A stretch of 64,000 nt of DNA from Paenibacillus silagei (GTDB lineage Bacteria; Bacillota; Bacilli; Paenibacillales; Paenibacillaceae). The position numbers and the translations under genes are program-made. The stretch is taken from positions 1 to 64,000 of the forward strand of contig NZ_JAGGLV010000021.1 of assembly GCF_017874735.1 (NCBI RefSeq), written 5' to 3'. The notes beneath the pieces were generated by a model. That model saw nothing but the letters and a program-made list of their open reading frames with translations. It ran no database searches and was not told the DNA's origin. Shown here piece by piece: positions 50,235 to 59,540 of the stretch (position 1 is its first letter; each line of letters opens with the position of its first letter).

Positions 50235-51155
50235 CTACGCCTTCACTCTCATCTCACCGTCCTGCTCCTCCAGCTCCACAAACACCGGCCGTTCATCAGG
50301 CGTCTGATTCGGCGTGTGGATGGCTAGCATCAGCTGACCGCTGAACGTGCGGAAGACCATGGCGTGCCCGCCGTCCTGCTGGTAGAGCGCTTGCTCCTGA
50401 TGAAGCCAGGGTCCGGTTATCTCTCCGCTCCCGGAACGGGCGATACCCAGCGCGTAGGTATTATTAATGAAGCTGGCCCACAGCAGATATAATGCATCGT
50501 CGTCGCTTGACCGGAACAGGAACGGCCCGTCCGTGACATAATTAAGCTGATTCGCATAACGCTTGGATTCAAACGGAGTGGTCCACGGGGCTTCGGATGC
50601 CCGGAACAGAACAACAGGTTCCCCAGCGGCACTCCGCAGGTCCTCTGTTAGCCGCATGGCGCAGACCTCGCCGTTCCCGGTCTTCTGCCACTCATGGCAG
50701 AAGACCATCCACGGCTGGCCCTGCCGGTCCACATACAGCGTTCCGTCCAGTGAACTCCACTCTTGCGGAGTCACCGGCCCCTCACTATGCGGGATGAACG
50801 GACCCAGCGGATGCAGCGATATCAGAACGGCGGTGCCCAGCAGATCATTGTCCTTGCGCCGGAAGGTGGCGAACATGATGTAATTGCCGCCATAACCATA
50901 GACCTCCGGTGCCCAGAAATTCCGCTCCGCATAGAAATCCGGTTCCGGCCGGAAGACCGGGAACGGGCCATCCCAGTGCTCCAGATCTGTGCCGGTGTAG
51001 GCGTTGAACCCCGTGCCCGGGCCCCAGATATTGCTGTCCGTGCTGCCATATAGATAATAGGTGCCTGCCTCCTGCCCCTCTCCGGCCAGCGGAAGGACAT
51101 ACGGATCTCTGATCTGCAGCTCGCTATTCGTTGTCGTTCTCATCGGGTGGTTCAT
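50235..51155 (-). CDS. GH43-like glycoside hydrolase
   Basis: The 306-aa protein has the five-bladed propeller signature of GH43-type enzymes: IRDPYV (Asp17, the usual general base), FWAPEVYGYGGNYIMFAT, SLDGTLYVDRQGQPWMVF (second Asp) and VTDGPFLFRSSDD. The last motif normally holds a catalytic Glu (E-G-P) but here reads D-G-P. No signal peptide is seen, so it would act in the cytoplasm on imported oligosaccharides, arabinose- or xylose-containing by family precedent. It ends the minus-strand sugar operon, 41 bp after the preceding glycosidase gene. Confidence 0.82.
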   Translation of the reverse strand: MNHPMRTTTNSELQIRDPYVLPLAGEGQEAGTYYLYGSTDSNIWGPGTGFNAYTGTDLEHWDGPFPVFRPEPDFYAERNFWAPEVYGYGGNYIMFATFRRKDNDLLGTAVLISLHPLGPFIPHSEGPVTPQEWSSLDGTLYVDRQGQPWMVFCHEWQKTGNGEVCAMRLTEDLRSAAGEPVVLFRASEAPWTTPFESKRYANQLNYVTDGPFLFRSSDDDALYLLWASFINNTYALGIARSGSGEITGPWLHQEQALYQQDGGHAMVFRTFSGQLMLAIHTPNQTPDERPVFVELEEQDGEMRVKA

Positions 51156-51195
51156 TTAGACCCTCTCCTCACTTCGCTCTTATACTCTTCCTGAT

Positions 51196-52845
51196 CTACC
51201 TGTATTCCGGCAATACCACTCCGATATCGCTGATGCTGACGAATTTGCCGTCTGTATACGCCAGTTGCTCGTTGCCCTTGATGGTGAACGGGAGCGTCTG
51301 GCCCTCATAACACAGATTCCCTTCGATCCGGCGGACACTCATGCCGATTAGCCGCAACAGTTGTCCGGATCGGTCCAAGACTACACGTACTCCAAACGGA
51401 AAGGTCATATACTCCTCTTCATTGCGGTAGATTACAGAGCGCTCACGCGTAGTAATCAGCTCGAAGACAGCGCCGTCCACGGTCCGGCGGTATCCGGTCT
51501 CATGGACGGGCTCACGGCCGTGATCCATGTCATAGGGAAGCAGACCGGTGAACCACAGCTCATCCCCGGCTACCGGCATAATTCCGCATAGCCGTTCCAT
51601 ATAATCCAGCAGGCAGAGAATCGCCGGTGAATAGGATTCCGTATAGCCCTCTTCCCCGGTCCATGGGCTTAACGTCTGCCCGAACCGGGTCATCCGCGAG
51701 CACGCTGCCAGGATCGGCAGGATCACCCAGGTCAGCTCAACATAACGCCCGTGCTGCTCGAAGGCATGCGGTGCACGGATGAGGCTGAGGAAGTTCGACG
51801 AGCCTCCCCAGGTGTTATAGCTGGAGAAGGGGTCGAATCTGGGATCATCCATCGCAATGGAGGTGAAGGGATATTTGGCGAAGAACTTGCTCGTATTCAG
51901 CAGGTAACGGCGGAGGGCTGACGCAAAAAACGCCCCGTCCCCCACCTCGCAGGCCAGCACACGCAGCAGGACATCGGATTGTACACGGACGAATCGGTCC
52001 CCGCGATCCCGGTCATAGAAGAATTCATCCTCTTCGTCATAACAATGGCTGAACAGGCTGTGGCTGCTTGCCGCTGCCCGGGCACGCCATTCGTCCCCGC
52101 TCCCGCCAAGCTCCTCTGCCATCTTGGAGAGATAGAGCCGCTGGCAGTAGACATTGGCCGTTAAATCCGGAGCCAGAAAAGGCAGCAGCGGCGAATCCGG
52201 GTTGAACTGCGCCGCATCCTCCAGATGGGGCGTATCCGGGCTATGCCAGAAGCGAGGGGACAGATCATGCCCGGTATCGAACGTGCAGAACGCTTCCACG
52301 CAGCCGGTCCCTCTAGTGTTGCGGTGCATATGCAGCCAACGGTCGAACCGGCTCATCGCCTGGTACATGGCGCTAAGGAAGCTCTTGTCCCGCCCGTTCT
52401 CAAGATAATAATTCCAGACGCTGCGGGCCAGCGGAGTCACCATCTGAATCTGCCGGTAGGCCGGTCCCGCAGGCGTCACCTTGTAGGGCATCAGCCCATC
52501 CTGCCGCTGCTGATCGGCGAACAGCCGGAAGGTCGCTCCCGCCACCTCCGGCATGAACCGCGACAGCCGTTCAGCGCTGATCGTGCCCGTGCTCTCCAGC
52601 CAGCTCCCGAGATAGACCCCGCCTTCATGCAGCACAAGTCCGCCTCCGTCCATCGGTACAATACAGTCCGGCAGCTTGTGCAGCGCAGTGTAATAGACAT
52701 TCTCCATATTCTCCGATGAAGCCGCGAAGGCCACGCCCGATCGCTTCCACTCCTCCAGTGAATCCCGGTCCGCCGCTTTCTTAAGCACTCCGATCCGGTC
52801 GTCCACTGCTATCCCCCGCAGTCTCTCCAGTACACTACCCGTCAT
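51196..52845 (-). CDS. (alpha/alpha)6-barrel glycosidase (MGH1/GH63-like)
   Basis: The 549-aa cytoplasmic protein has the layout of (alpha/alpha)6-barrel glycosidases related to GH63 and mannosylglycerate hydrolase-like enzymes. It has an N-terminal region, then helices with DQQRQDGLMPYK, CTFDTGHDLSPRFW, SSYNTWGGSSNFLSLIRAPHA and a C-terminal strand region. The exact family and the acid/base pair are not assigned by me. ATG follows GGAGGGAATGG. It lies in the sugar operon between the binding-protein and GH43 genes. Confidence 0.68.
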   Translation of the reverse strand: MTGSVLERLRGIAVDDRIGVLKKAADRDSLEEWKRSGVAFAASSENMENVYYTALHKLPDCIVPMDGGGLVLHEGGVYLGSWLESTGTISAERLSRFMPEVAGATFRLFADQQRQDGLMPYKVTPAGPAYRQIQMVTPLARSVWNYYLENGRDKSFLSAMYQAMSRFDRWLHMHRNTRGTGCVEAFCTFDTGHDLSPRFWHSPDTPHLEDAAQFNPDSPLLPFLAPDLTANVYCQRLYLSKMAEELGGSGDEWRARAAASSHSLFSHCYDEEDEFFYDRDRGDRFVRVQSDVLLRVLACEVGDGAFFASALRRYLLNTSKFFAKYPFTSIAMDDPRFDPFSSYNTWGGSSNFLSLIRAPHAFEQHGRYVELTWVILPILAACSRMTRFGQTLSPWTGEEGYTESYSPAILCLLDYMERLCGIMPVAGDELWFTGLLPYDMDHGREPVHETGYRRTVDGAVFELITTRERSVIYRNEEEYMTFPFGVRVVLDRSGQLLRLIGMSVRRIEGNLCYEGQTLPFTIKGNEQLAYTDGKFVSISDIGVVLPEYR

Positions 52846-52885
52846 TCCATTCCCTCCTGTAACTTTAGTTACTCTCCAGACAGAG

Positions 52886-52912
52886 AAGCAGACTGCCGGG
52901 GGCAGCCTGCTT
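52886..52912 (-). other. Intercistronic hairpin after the binding-protein gene
   Basis: AAGCAGACTGCC (52886-52897) pairs with GGCAGCCTGCTT (52901-52912) with a GGG loop and one mismatch. There is no T run. Hairpins of this kind after ABC binding-protein genes often protect the upstream mRNA and raise its level relative to downstream genes. Confidence 0.75.
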
Positions 52913-52923
52913 CCGGGATATGA

Positions 52924-54240
52924 CTACTTGGCTCCGAATAACTGCGTCGCGCCTGTATAGAAATCCTCTACCCCTTGCTTGACATCCTTTTGCTCAAAAC
53001 CGATCTCCTGTACAGCGGTCTCCGCCAGCTTGGTGAATTCGGTGAAATTCGGCGGGTTATAGCTGACGGCAAACGGTTCCTTCTTCGTCGCTTCCGATAC
53101 CCGGCTGGTGAAGTCGTATACGGTCTGTTCCAGCGGCGTAGCCTCCTTCATCAGCAGGTCACGCATCTTGGAGGTCACCGGCACGCCGCGGTCACTGCCC
53201 AGAATCTGCGCGGCATCGGGATCATTGATCCAGAAGTTCATCAGCTCCGCGACCTCCTTCGGATGCTTGGTCTTGGCATAACCGGACAAGCCTTGGCTGG
53301 ATTCAAAGACAACCCCCGTTCCCTTCGGCCCGCGCGGCACCTGAATCATGGTCAGCTTATCTTGAGTCAGATTCTGATGAGCGGCGAACTGGTTGGACGG
53401 AATCAGGCTCATCGCCACCTTGCCGGTAACGACCAGGGATTTACTTGTGTCTCCCGGAGGATTGGATACCTGCAGGGATGGAGTGACCATTCCGCCGTTC
53501 TTAGTGATCCCGTACCAGTAGTTGAACCACTCCTCTGCATCCTGCTGGCCGAAGCCCAGCGCGTCCTTCTCCATATCATAGACCTGCTTGCCGCGCTGCT
53601 TCATATAGATGTCCATCCCCTCAACAGTAAAGTTGTAGGTGCCGTAATAACCCTTGCCCAGCTTATCGGAGATTTCCTTGCTGATGCGGGCGTAATCTTC
53701 CCAGCTCCAGCCGTCTGCCGGAACCTCCATTCCAGCCTTTTTGAACAGCTCTGTATTGAGCACCATCCCCCGGGCGTTCGCCCCGGCAGAGATATGCACC
53801 AGCTTGCCTCCCAGCGTTCCGTATTCCACCATCGTCTGGTCCATATCCGTCAGGTCCAGCTCTTGGCCGACATAGGGCTGTAAGTCTAGCAGCACACTTT
53901 TAGCGGCGTAATCAGTTACGTTCCCTCCCAGGAAAAACACATCAGGCGCTGTGCCGGAAGCGAGCTGGGTGTTCAGCTTGTCGAAATACCCGGAGTTCGG
54001 AGCAAACTCCCCGACCACCTTAATGTTCGGGTGCTTCGACTCGAAGGCACGCAGCGCCTCGTTCGTCTTATCCGCGCGCTTCTGGTCGCCCCACCACATA
54101 ATCCGCAGCTCCACCTGATCCGCTGCTCCGGCACCGCCGGAGTTGCCGGCCGCCGCAGGCTTACCGTTATTGCCGCCCGAGCAGGCGGTTGTGGCTGCCA
54201 GCAGCAGGACACTCAGCGTAAGACCTAAGCTTTTCTTCAT
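52924..54240 (-). CDS. ABC sugar transporter substrate-binding lipoprotein (CUT1)
   Basis: The protein (438 aa) has a signal peptide with lipobox ATTAC and a long Gly/Ala/Asn linker. The family-1 extracellular solute-binding fold follows, with MWWGDQKRADKTNEALRAFESKHPNIKV, APDVFFLGGN and GVPVTSKMRDLL. It binds an oligosaccharide outside the membrane and delivers it to the two permeases encoded upstream. The open frame begins two codons earlier, but ATG at 54238-54240 has the better spacing to GGGGGG. It is lipid-anchored. Confidence 0.93.
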   Translation of the reverse strand: MKKSLGLTLSVLLLAATTACSGGNNGKPAAAGNSGGAGAADQVELRIMWWGDQKRADKTNEALRAFESKHPNIKVVGEFAPNSGYFDKLNTQLASGTAPDVFFLGGNVTDYAAKSVLLDLQPYVGQELDLTDMDQTMVEYGTLGGKLVHISAGANARGMVLNTELFKKAGMEVPADGWSWEDYARISKEISDKLGKGYYGTYNFTVEGMDIYMKQRGKQVYDMEKDALGFGQQDAEEWFNYWYGITKNGGMVTPSLQVSNPPGDTSKSLVVTGKVAMSLIPSNQFAAHQNLTQDKLTMIQVPRGPKGTGVVFESSQGLSGYAKTKHPKEVAELMNFWINDPDAAQILGSDRGVPVTSKMRDLLMKEATPLEQTVYDFTSRVSEATKKEPFAVSYNPPNFTEFTKLAETAVQEIGFEQKDVKQGVEDFYTGATQLFGAK

Positions 54241-54263
54241 AAACATATCCCCCCAAGAATAAT

Positions 54264-54277
54264 TGTAATCGCTTGCT
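54264..54277. promoter_or_regulatory. cre-like site ahead of the binding-protein gene
   Basis: TGTAATCGCTTGCT matches the cre consensus TGWAANCGNTNWCA at 12 of 14 positions. It lies in the 36-bp gap between the second permease and the binding-protein gene, so CcpA could act there as a roadblock. Confidence 0.45.
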
Positions 54278-55116
54278 CATTTCAGGCCGGTCGTGGCGAT
54301 GCCCTCCAGGAAGTGCTTTTGGAAGAGCATGAAGATCGTCATAATCGGCACCAGTGACAGCACCGACATCGCCAGCAGCGCGCCCCAGTCGGAGGAGCCC
54401 GAAGGATCATAGAGCGAGCGTATGCCCAGTTGCACGGTGAACAGATTGATCCGGCTGAGGTAGATCATCTGGCTGAAGAAATCATCCCACGACCAGATGA
54501 AGGTGAAGATCGCAGTTGTAATCAGCGCCGGAACCAGCAGCGGAATAATGATCCGGAAGTACAGCTGGCCCTGGCCGCAGCCGTCAATCGTGGCACTCTC
54601 GTCCAGCTCCTTCGGGATGCCGCGGATGAACTGGATCATCAGCAGAATGAAGAACGAGTCATGCGCCAGCCATTTCGGCACGATCAGCGGCAAATAGGTG
54701 TTGACCCACTCCAGCTTGCTGAAAATAATATATTGCGGAATCAGCACGACATGGTAAGGCAGCATAATGGTCACCAGCATGCAGGCAAACAGCACACTTT
54801 TGAAGCGGAACTCCAGCCGGGCGAACGCATAAGCCGCCAGCGAGCAGGTCAGTATGTTGCCGATGACCGACAGTACAGAGATCGTGGCAGAATTGAGGAA
54901 AAAGCGGCTAAACGAGATGCCCTGCAGCCCCTTCCATCCGTTCACGTAGTTCTCCAGCGTAAATTTCCCCGGCCACAGCCCCGGTTCCGAAAAGATCAGC
55001 GCATTCGGCTTGAAGGAGCTGGACAACAGCCACAGCACCGGATACAGCATCAGCAGCCCGAACAGAATAATGACGCCATGCTTGCCGAGCCTAAAGATCA
55101 TTTTGTCGTCTGTCAT
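54277..55116 (-). CDS. ABC sugar transporter permease (CUT1, MalG-type)
   Basis: The 279-aa protein has six membrane segments and the EAA-loop ELDESATIDGCGQGQLYFRIIIPLLVPA near residues 175-205, which contacts the ATPase. It is the MalG-type partner of the next permease. ATG is three bases after the preceding permease's stop, so the two are coupled. No ATPase gene is present in the window; a shared MsmX/MsmK-type ATPase elsewhere would be needed. Confidence 0.94.
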   Translation of the reverse strand: MTDDKMIFRLGKHGVIILFGLLMLYPVLWLLSSSFKPNALIFSEPGLWPGKFTLENYVNGWKGLQGISFSRFFLNSATISVLSVIGNILTCSLAAYAFARLEFRFKSVLFACMLVTIMLPYHVVLIPQYIIFSKLEWVNTYLPLIVPKWLAHDSFFILLMIQFIRGIPKELDESATIDGCGQGQLYFRIIIPLLVPALITTAIFTFIWSWDDFFSQMIYLSRINLFTVQLGIRSLYDPSGSSDWGALLAMSVLSLVPIMTIFMLFQKHFLEGIATTGLK

Positions 55117-55119
55117 GAA

Positions 55120-56034
55120 TTATCGCCCGTCCTTTCCGTCGCCGTAGAACACCCAGAATTTGGAGGTCACGAACACTATGGAGGTGAACAGGCCGATGAT
55201 GATCAGCATGATCCAGGCCAGAGCGGCGGCATACCCCATATCGAAGAAGGAGAAGCCTTTGAGATACAGATACAGCGTGTAGAACAGGGTGGAATTCACC
55301 GGACCGCCGCGCCCGTCTCCAATGACATATCCCGGAGTGAACACCTGAAAGGAATTGATAATCCCCATGACCAGGTTAAAAAAGATCACCGGTGAGAGCA
55401 TCGGCAGCGTAATCCGGCCGAACTGGCGCAGCTTCCCGGCTCCGTCCACCTGCGCCGCTTCGTACAGGTCCGCAGGAATCTGCTTAATGCCGGCCAGGAA
55501 GATGACCATGGCGGAGCCGAACTGCCAGACGGACAACGTGACGATGGTCGAGAGAATATAGCTGGGATGGGCAATCCAGGACGGGCCTTCGATCCCAAAC
55601 CAGGCCAGGAAGTGATTAATCAGCCCTTCCCCGTCGAAAATCTGCCGCCAGACGATGGCGATTGCCACACTTCCTCCCAGCAGGGACGGAATGTAATACA
55701 CCGTTCTGTAGATGCCCAGCGCCCGGATGCCTTTGTTCAGGACGATGGCGACCAGGAGGGCAAAGGCCATTTTGAGCGGAACAGAGAATAGCACGTACTT
55801 GAACGTCACGGTAAGAGACTTGTAGAAGTATTCGTCTGCCGTGAAGATGTGCCTGTAATTGTTCAGGCCCAGCCACCGCGGGGCATTGAGCAGGTCGTAC
55901 TTGGTCAGGGACAGATACAAGGAGCCCAGCATAGGCCCGAGTGTCAGTCCGAAAAAGCCGATCAGCCAGGGAAGCAGGAACAGGTAAGCGGTACCGCTCC
56001 TTCTCCACATCGCCGATCTGTGTGCTGTCTTCAT
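55120..56034 (-). CDS. ABC sugar transporter permease (CUT1, MalF-type)
   Basis: The protein (304 aa) has a short N-terminal tail, six membrane segments and the EAA-loop LYEAAQVDGAGKLRQFGRITLPMLSP. It is the MalF-type subunit. The frame extends to 56205, into the preceding gene, but ATG at 56032-56034 with AAGGAGAAGG gives the normal length; an alternative ATG lies at 56055. The response-regulator gene ends 65 bp upstream, so the promoter of the transport genes could lie in that gap. Confidence 0.93.
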   Translation of the reverse strand: MKTAHRSAMWRRSGTAYLFLLPWLIGFFGLTLGPMLGSLYLSLTKYDLLNAPRWLGLNNYRHIFTADEYFYKSLTVTFKYVLFSVPLKMAFALLVAIVLNKGIRALGIYRTVYYIPSLLGGSVAIAIVWRQIFDGEGLINHFLAWFGIEGPSWIAHPSYILSTIVTLSVWQFGSAMVIFLAGIKQIPADLYEAAQVDGAGKLRQFGRITLPMLSPVIFFNLVMGIINSFQVFTPGYVIGDGRGGPVNSTLFYTLYLYLKGFSFFDMGYAAALAWIMLIIIGLFTSIVFVTSKFWVFYGDGKDGR

Positions 56035-56098
56035 ATGCGCCTTCTCCTTCTTCATGGATATAGGCTCATTATAGATAGCAACGCTGCTTGCTTGAATG

Positions 56099-57739
56099 CT
56101 ATTTCTTCGGCTGTTGACTACTGAATTTTTCAGGTGGATGCTGGCGGAAGTCCGACGGGGAGGTTCCATACATTTTTTTGAACCTGGAGCTGAAGTAGCT
56201 TGCATTCGAGAAGCCGGTCAGCTCGGCGATATCCCACAGGTTAAGCGTTGTCGTCAACAGCAGATGCGTCGCCTGGGCCATGCGGATGTCAGTCAGGTAG
56301 ACCATGAAGCTCCGGCCCACCTTGGCCTTGAACAGCTCCGAGAAATAGGAGGAATTGTAATTGAACCGTCTGGCAAGCTGGGTCAGGTTAAGATCATACA
56401 TGTAGTTGCTGTCGATATATTGCGTCGCTGTGCGGATGATCGAATCCTCGGCATCGCCGGCCCCCTGCATCATGCGGTACACGGAGGCCGCCCGCTCCAG
56501 CAGGAATTGTCCGGCCTTGTCCACCGAATCCAGCTTGTGGACCGTCTCAGGATAGAGCCATAGCTCCTGGGACTGGATGTTGACGTCTGCAGCCTCTGCA
56601 CCCGCCCCGTCCACGAGCAGGCAGAGCTGGAAGATCAGCTTCACCAGGCAGGAGCGGGACTGGGAGAACGCCTGCTGCAGCTCCTGGCGGATGCTCTGCC
56701 CGAAGGCGTCCCATTCCCCCTGGATCAGAAGCCTGCGCAGGGTCCGTGTCAATTCCTCCGTAAGCACCAGTCCCGGCTCGCTTCTTCCTTCGGCCGGCGG
56801 CTGGGCCGCATTCTCCGAGAGGTTCCAGGCCAGCAAAGATTCCAGATAGCCTTCCTTCCACCGGAGGAATCCAAGCTTGCTACTGCTGTAGCCGATCACC
56901 GGCTTGAAGCCCAGATGGGCGGCGACGCATTCCGCCAGCTCTGCACAGAAGCGGTCCATATCGGTCAGCGCATCCTGGAGGATGAAGTGGACCAGCCCCG
57001 GATAGCTCGGGTCCCGCAGCACCTGGCAGCGCTCCCCGGAGCTGCCCGCGAATTCCCTGGTCAGCAGCTCGAACGGCAGCCGCAGCTTGCCCGGCGTACG
57101 CTCCGGCAGCGCTGAACCTTTGCCGTGCCCAGGCTCCGGCACCGCCGCCGCCTCCCCCGCACGCTCACGGAGTCCGGCCGTTACGAACCGCACCTCCGTC
57201 AGGTCCCAGCCGTCCAGCTCGAACAGCGCAGCGCGCTCCTTCAGCGCATGGACCGGCTCCACTTCCTCTTTGACAAGCTGCACCAGGAAATGCTCCTTCA
57301 TCTCCTTGTAGTACTGGGACAGCCGCCACTCATTCACCGCCTGCCGGTCACGGTCATTGCGCTCCTGATCCAGCTCGTCCTTCAGCTTCTGAAGCACGGC
57401 CGTCAGCTCATCGGCGGCCACCGGCTTGAGCAGATAGTCCCTCGCCTGATTGCGGATCGCTGCCTTGGCGTAATGGAAATCTTCATAGCCTGTAATGACT
57501 ACCAGCTTCAGCTCCGGGTAGAGCCTGCGGCAATCGTCCAGGAACGATACGCCGTTCATCACCGGCATGTTCATATCCGTAATGACAATATCGACCGCCT
57601 GGCTTGCCAGCCGTTCCATGGCCTCCATGCCGTTGCCCGCCTCTCCGGTTACACTGAGGCCCAGCGCTGCAAAGTCAGCCTTGAGCCGCAGGCCCTGGCG
57701 GATCTCCGGCTCATCATCCATGATCAATACGCGGTACAT
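56099..57739 (-). CDS. Response regulator, YesN/AraC type
   Basis: The protein (546 aa) has a CheY-like receiver (about 1-120; DDEPE acid pair, phospho-Asp in VDIVITDMNMPVMNG, Lys in DYLLKPV), a long central region, and a C-terminal AraC-type double helix-turn-helix (about 445-540; LNLTQLARRFNYNSSYFSELFKAKVG and DIAELTGFSNASYFSSRFKKMYG). It is expected to activate the neighbouring sugar transport genes when phosphorylated by the adjacent kinase. ATG at 57737-57739 is better spaced behind GAGGAGG than the earlier ATG. It overlaps the kinase gene. Confidence 0.92.
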   Translation of the reverse strand: MYRVLIMDDEPEIRQGLRLKADFAALGLSVTGEAGNGMEAMERLASQAVDIVITDMNMPVMNGVSFLDDCRRLYPELKLVVITGYEDFHYAKAAIRNQARDYLLKPVAADELTAVLQKLKDELDQERNDRDRQAVNEWRLSQYYKEMKEHFLVQLVKEEVEPVHALKERAALFELDGWDLTEVRFVTAGLRERAGEAAAVPEPGHGKGSALPERTPGKLRLPFELLTREFAGSSGERCQVLRDPSYPGLVHFILQDALTDMDRFCAELAECVAAHLGFKPVIGYSSSKLGFLRWKEGYLESLLAWNLSENAAQPPAEGRSEPGLVLTEELTRTLRRLLIQGEWDAFGQSIRQELQQAFSQSRSCLVKLIFQLCLLVDGAGAEAADVNIQSQELWLYPETVHKLDSVDKAGQFLLERAASVYRMMQGAGDAEDSIIRTATQYIDSNYMYDLNLTQLARRFNYNSSYFSELFKAKVGRSFMVYLTDIRMAQATHLLLTTTLNLWDIAELTGFSNASYFSSRFKKMYGTSPSDFRQHPPEKFSSQQPKK

Positions 57740-59540
57740 GGTCATTCCTCCTCTGAAGGGGCAGGCCCAGCGTGATGCAGGCGCCCGCCTCCTTGCTTGA
57801 TTCTATGCTTAGGGTGAAGAGCCCTCCGTAATACAGCCGGCATCTGGCCAGTACATTGCGCAGTCCAATCTGATGGGTCATGCTCTGCAATAACTGCTCC
57901 GGCTGCTGGCGCATCGCCTGATCCTTCAGCTCGCGCAGCAGCTCCGGGTCCATTCCGATTCCGTTGTCGGCGACGGAGAGAACCAGCCGGTCCTTGTCCG
58001 CTCTGACGGTAATCCGTACCTTGGCCTTAGCCTGGTGAATGAAGCTGTACTTCACCGCATTCTCAATCAGCGGCTGCAGCAGGAACTTGACGATCTCCAG
58101 ATCGTATGGCGCCTCCTCCTCGTCCAGCCGCAGATCAAGACCCGCACCGAAGCGGACCTCCAGGATGGACATGTAATAGCGCACGACCTTCAGCTCCTCG
58201 CGCAGCGGGATCAGATCCTCGCTGATCCGCAGCGAGAACCTGAGCATTTTGCCCAGCGATTCTATGACCGTAACCGTCTCCTTCGTGCGCTGCTGGATCG
58301 CCAGGCTGCTCATCAGCTCCAGCGTATTGAACAGGAAATGCGGATTGATCTGCATCAAGAGCGCCTTGTATTCAGCCTGCTGGCGCAGGAGCTTCTGTTC
58401 AAACTCGGTGCGGATCAGATGCGATAGCTGCTTGACCATATTGCGGAAGGTGACGGTGGCATAGTCCACCTCACTCTGGATTCTGCGCTCCGGCAAGGTA
58501 AGCCGCTCGGCTTGGGCGAAGTCGCCCTTCTGCACATGGCGCATGGCCGAGACCAGCCGCGAGAGCGGCTTGGTAATGCCCGCTGAGATCCAGTAGGCCA
58601 GCGCAAAGGCGGCCGCCAGCATCAGCGAGGCGAACACTATAATGCTGTTGCGGAGCTTGAACAGATTGGCGTACAGGTCCTGCTCCGAGACGAAGCCGAC
58701 CAGCAGCCAGTTGGTGATGGCAAGCTTTTTGTAGACCAGAATGTGGGATGCTCCCTGCTTATCCTTCAGATATACTACCCCCTGTTCGTCCCGTGCTGCC
58801 CGCACCCGCTCCACCTCCTTCGCCGCCTCCGGATGGGTGCTGTACTCCTGCTGGGACAGAATGGGACTGCCCTGCTCGTTGAGCAGGAAGATGGTACCGC
58901 TTTCACCAAGATGTATACGGTTCAGCGGCTCCAGCAGGAAATCCGCCTTGATGTTGACCTTCATCACATTCCTCGCCAGCGAAGGCTCGAAGATCCCGAT
59001 CGGCAGCAGCAGGCTCACCACCTCGTATGGCTTAGCTCCCTTGATCTCCGCCTCATCGGTATGGGCCGGAACCCAGTGATTGCTGTGTTCGATGAAGTTG
59101 CGGTACCACGCTTCCTGCCTAAACGAGCTATCTGCCACCACCTGATTCTCGGCCCCGACCCGCAGCCCCTCCTTGCGGTAGATGTTGACCGAGGAGACGA
59201 TCGAATAATTATTCGTCGTCTGGGTCAGGAACTTGCTCATGTTGATGCTGGCCAGCATCCGCTGCCCTTCGGTGGAAGCCGGCTGGGTAAGTATCGCATC
59301 CCACTTCTGGGTGATATCGCTGTTATAGACCAGAGAGGACAAGTCATAGCTCTGCTGGAGCGCCATATGAATAAAGGACCCGTATTCGTCCATCTTCTCC
59401 AGTGCCGACGTTTCGATATAAGAGCGGATAATCGAGCGCGCCTGATTGAACAGCAGCAGCGACATCGTGCCGAAGGACAAGACAAGCAGCACAACAAAGA
59501 ATGCGATCAGTCGGTTTTTCAGCGAGTAAAAGATAGCCAT
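57714..59540 (-). CDS. Sensor histidine kinase, YesM type
   Basis: The 608-aa membrane kinase has an N-terminal membrane segment, a large extracytoplasmic sensor region (about 35-290, Cache-like), a second segment (about 295-315), a HAMP region, and the LytS/YesM-type catalytic part. The phospho-His lies in QINPHFLFNTLELM, and the ATPase has VIENAVKYSF and DNGIGM boxes. It should sense an extracellular sugar and phosphorylate the response regulator whose gene overlaps its 3' end by about 26 bp. ATG follows AAGGAGAAGGAGGG. Confidence 0.94.
   Translation of the reverse strand: MAIFYSLKNRLIAFFVVLLVLSFGTMSLLLFNQARSIIRSYIETSALEKMDEYGSFIHMALQQSYDLSSLVYNSDITQKWDAILTQPASTEGQRMLASINMSKFLTQTTNNYSIVSSVNIYRKEGLRVGAENQVVADSSFRQEAWYRNFIEHSNHWVPAHTDEAEIKGAKPYEVVSLLLPIGIFEPSLARNVMKVNIKADFLLEPLNRIHLGESGTIFLLNEQGSPILSQQEYSTHPEAAKEVERVRAARDEQGVVYLKDKQGASHILVYKKLAITNWLLVGFVSEQDLYANLFKLRNSIIVFASLMLAAAFALAYWISAGITKPLSRLVSAMRHVQKGDFAQAERLTLPERRIQSEVDYATVTFRNMVKQLSHLIRTEFEQKLLRQQAEYKALLMQINPHFLFNTLELMSSLAIQQRTKETVTVIESLGKMLRFSLRISEDLIPLREELKVVRYYMSILEVRFGAGLDLRLDEEEAPYDLEIVKFLLQPLIENAVKYSFIHQAKAKVRITVRADKDRLVLSVADNGIGMDPELLRELKDQAMRQQPEQLLQSMTHQIGLRNVLARCRLYYGGLFTLSIESSKEAGACITLGLPLQRRNDHVPRIDHG

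Noticed and set aside
50235..54240. Polysaccharide degradation by secreted enzymes
   Set aside because: Both glycosidases lack signal peptides, so they are read as cytoplasmic enzymes acting on imported oligosaccharides.
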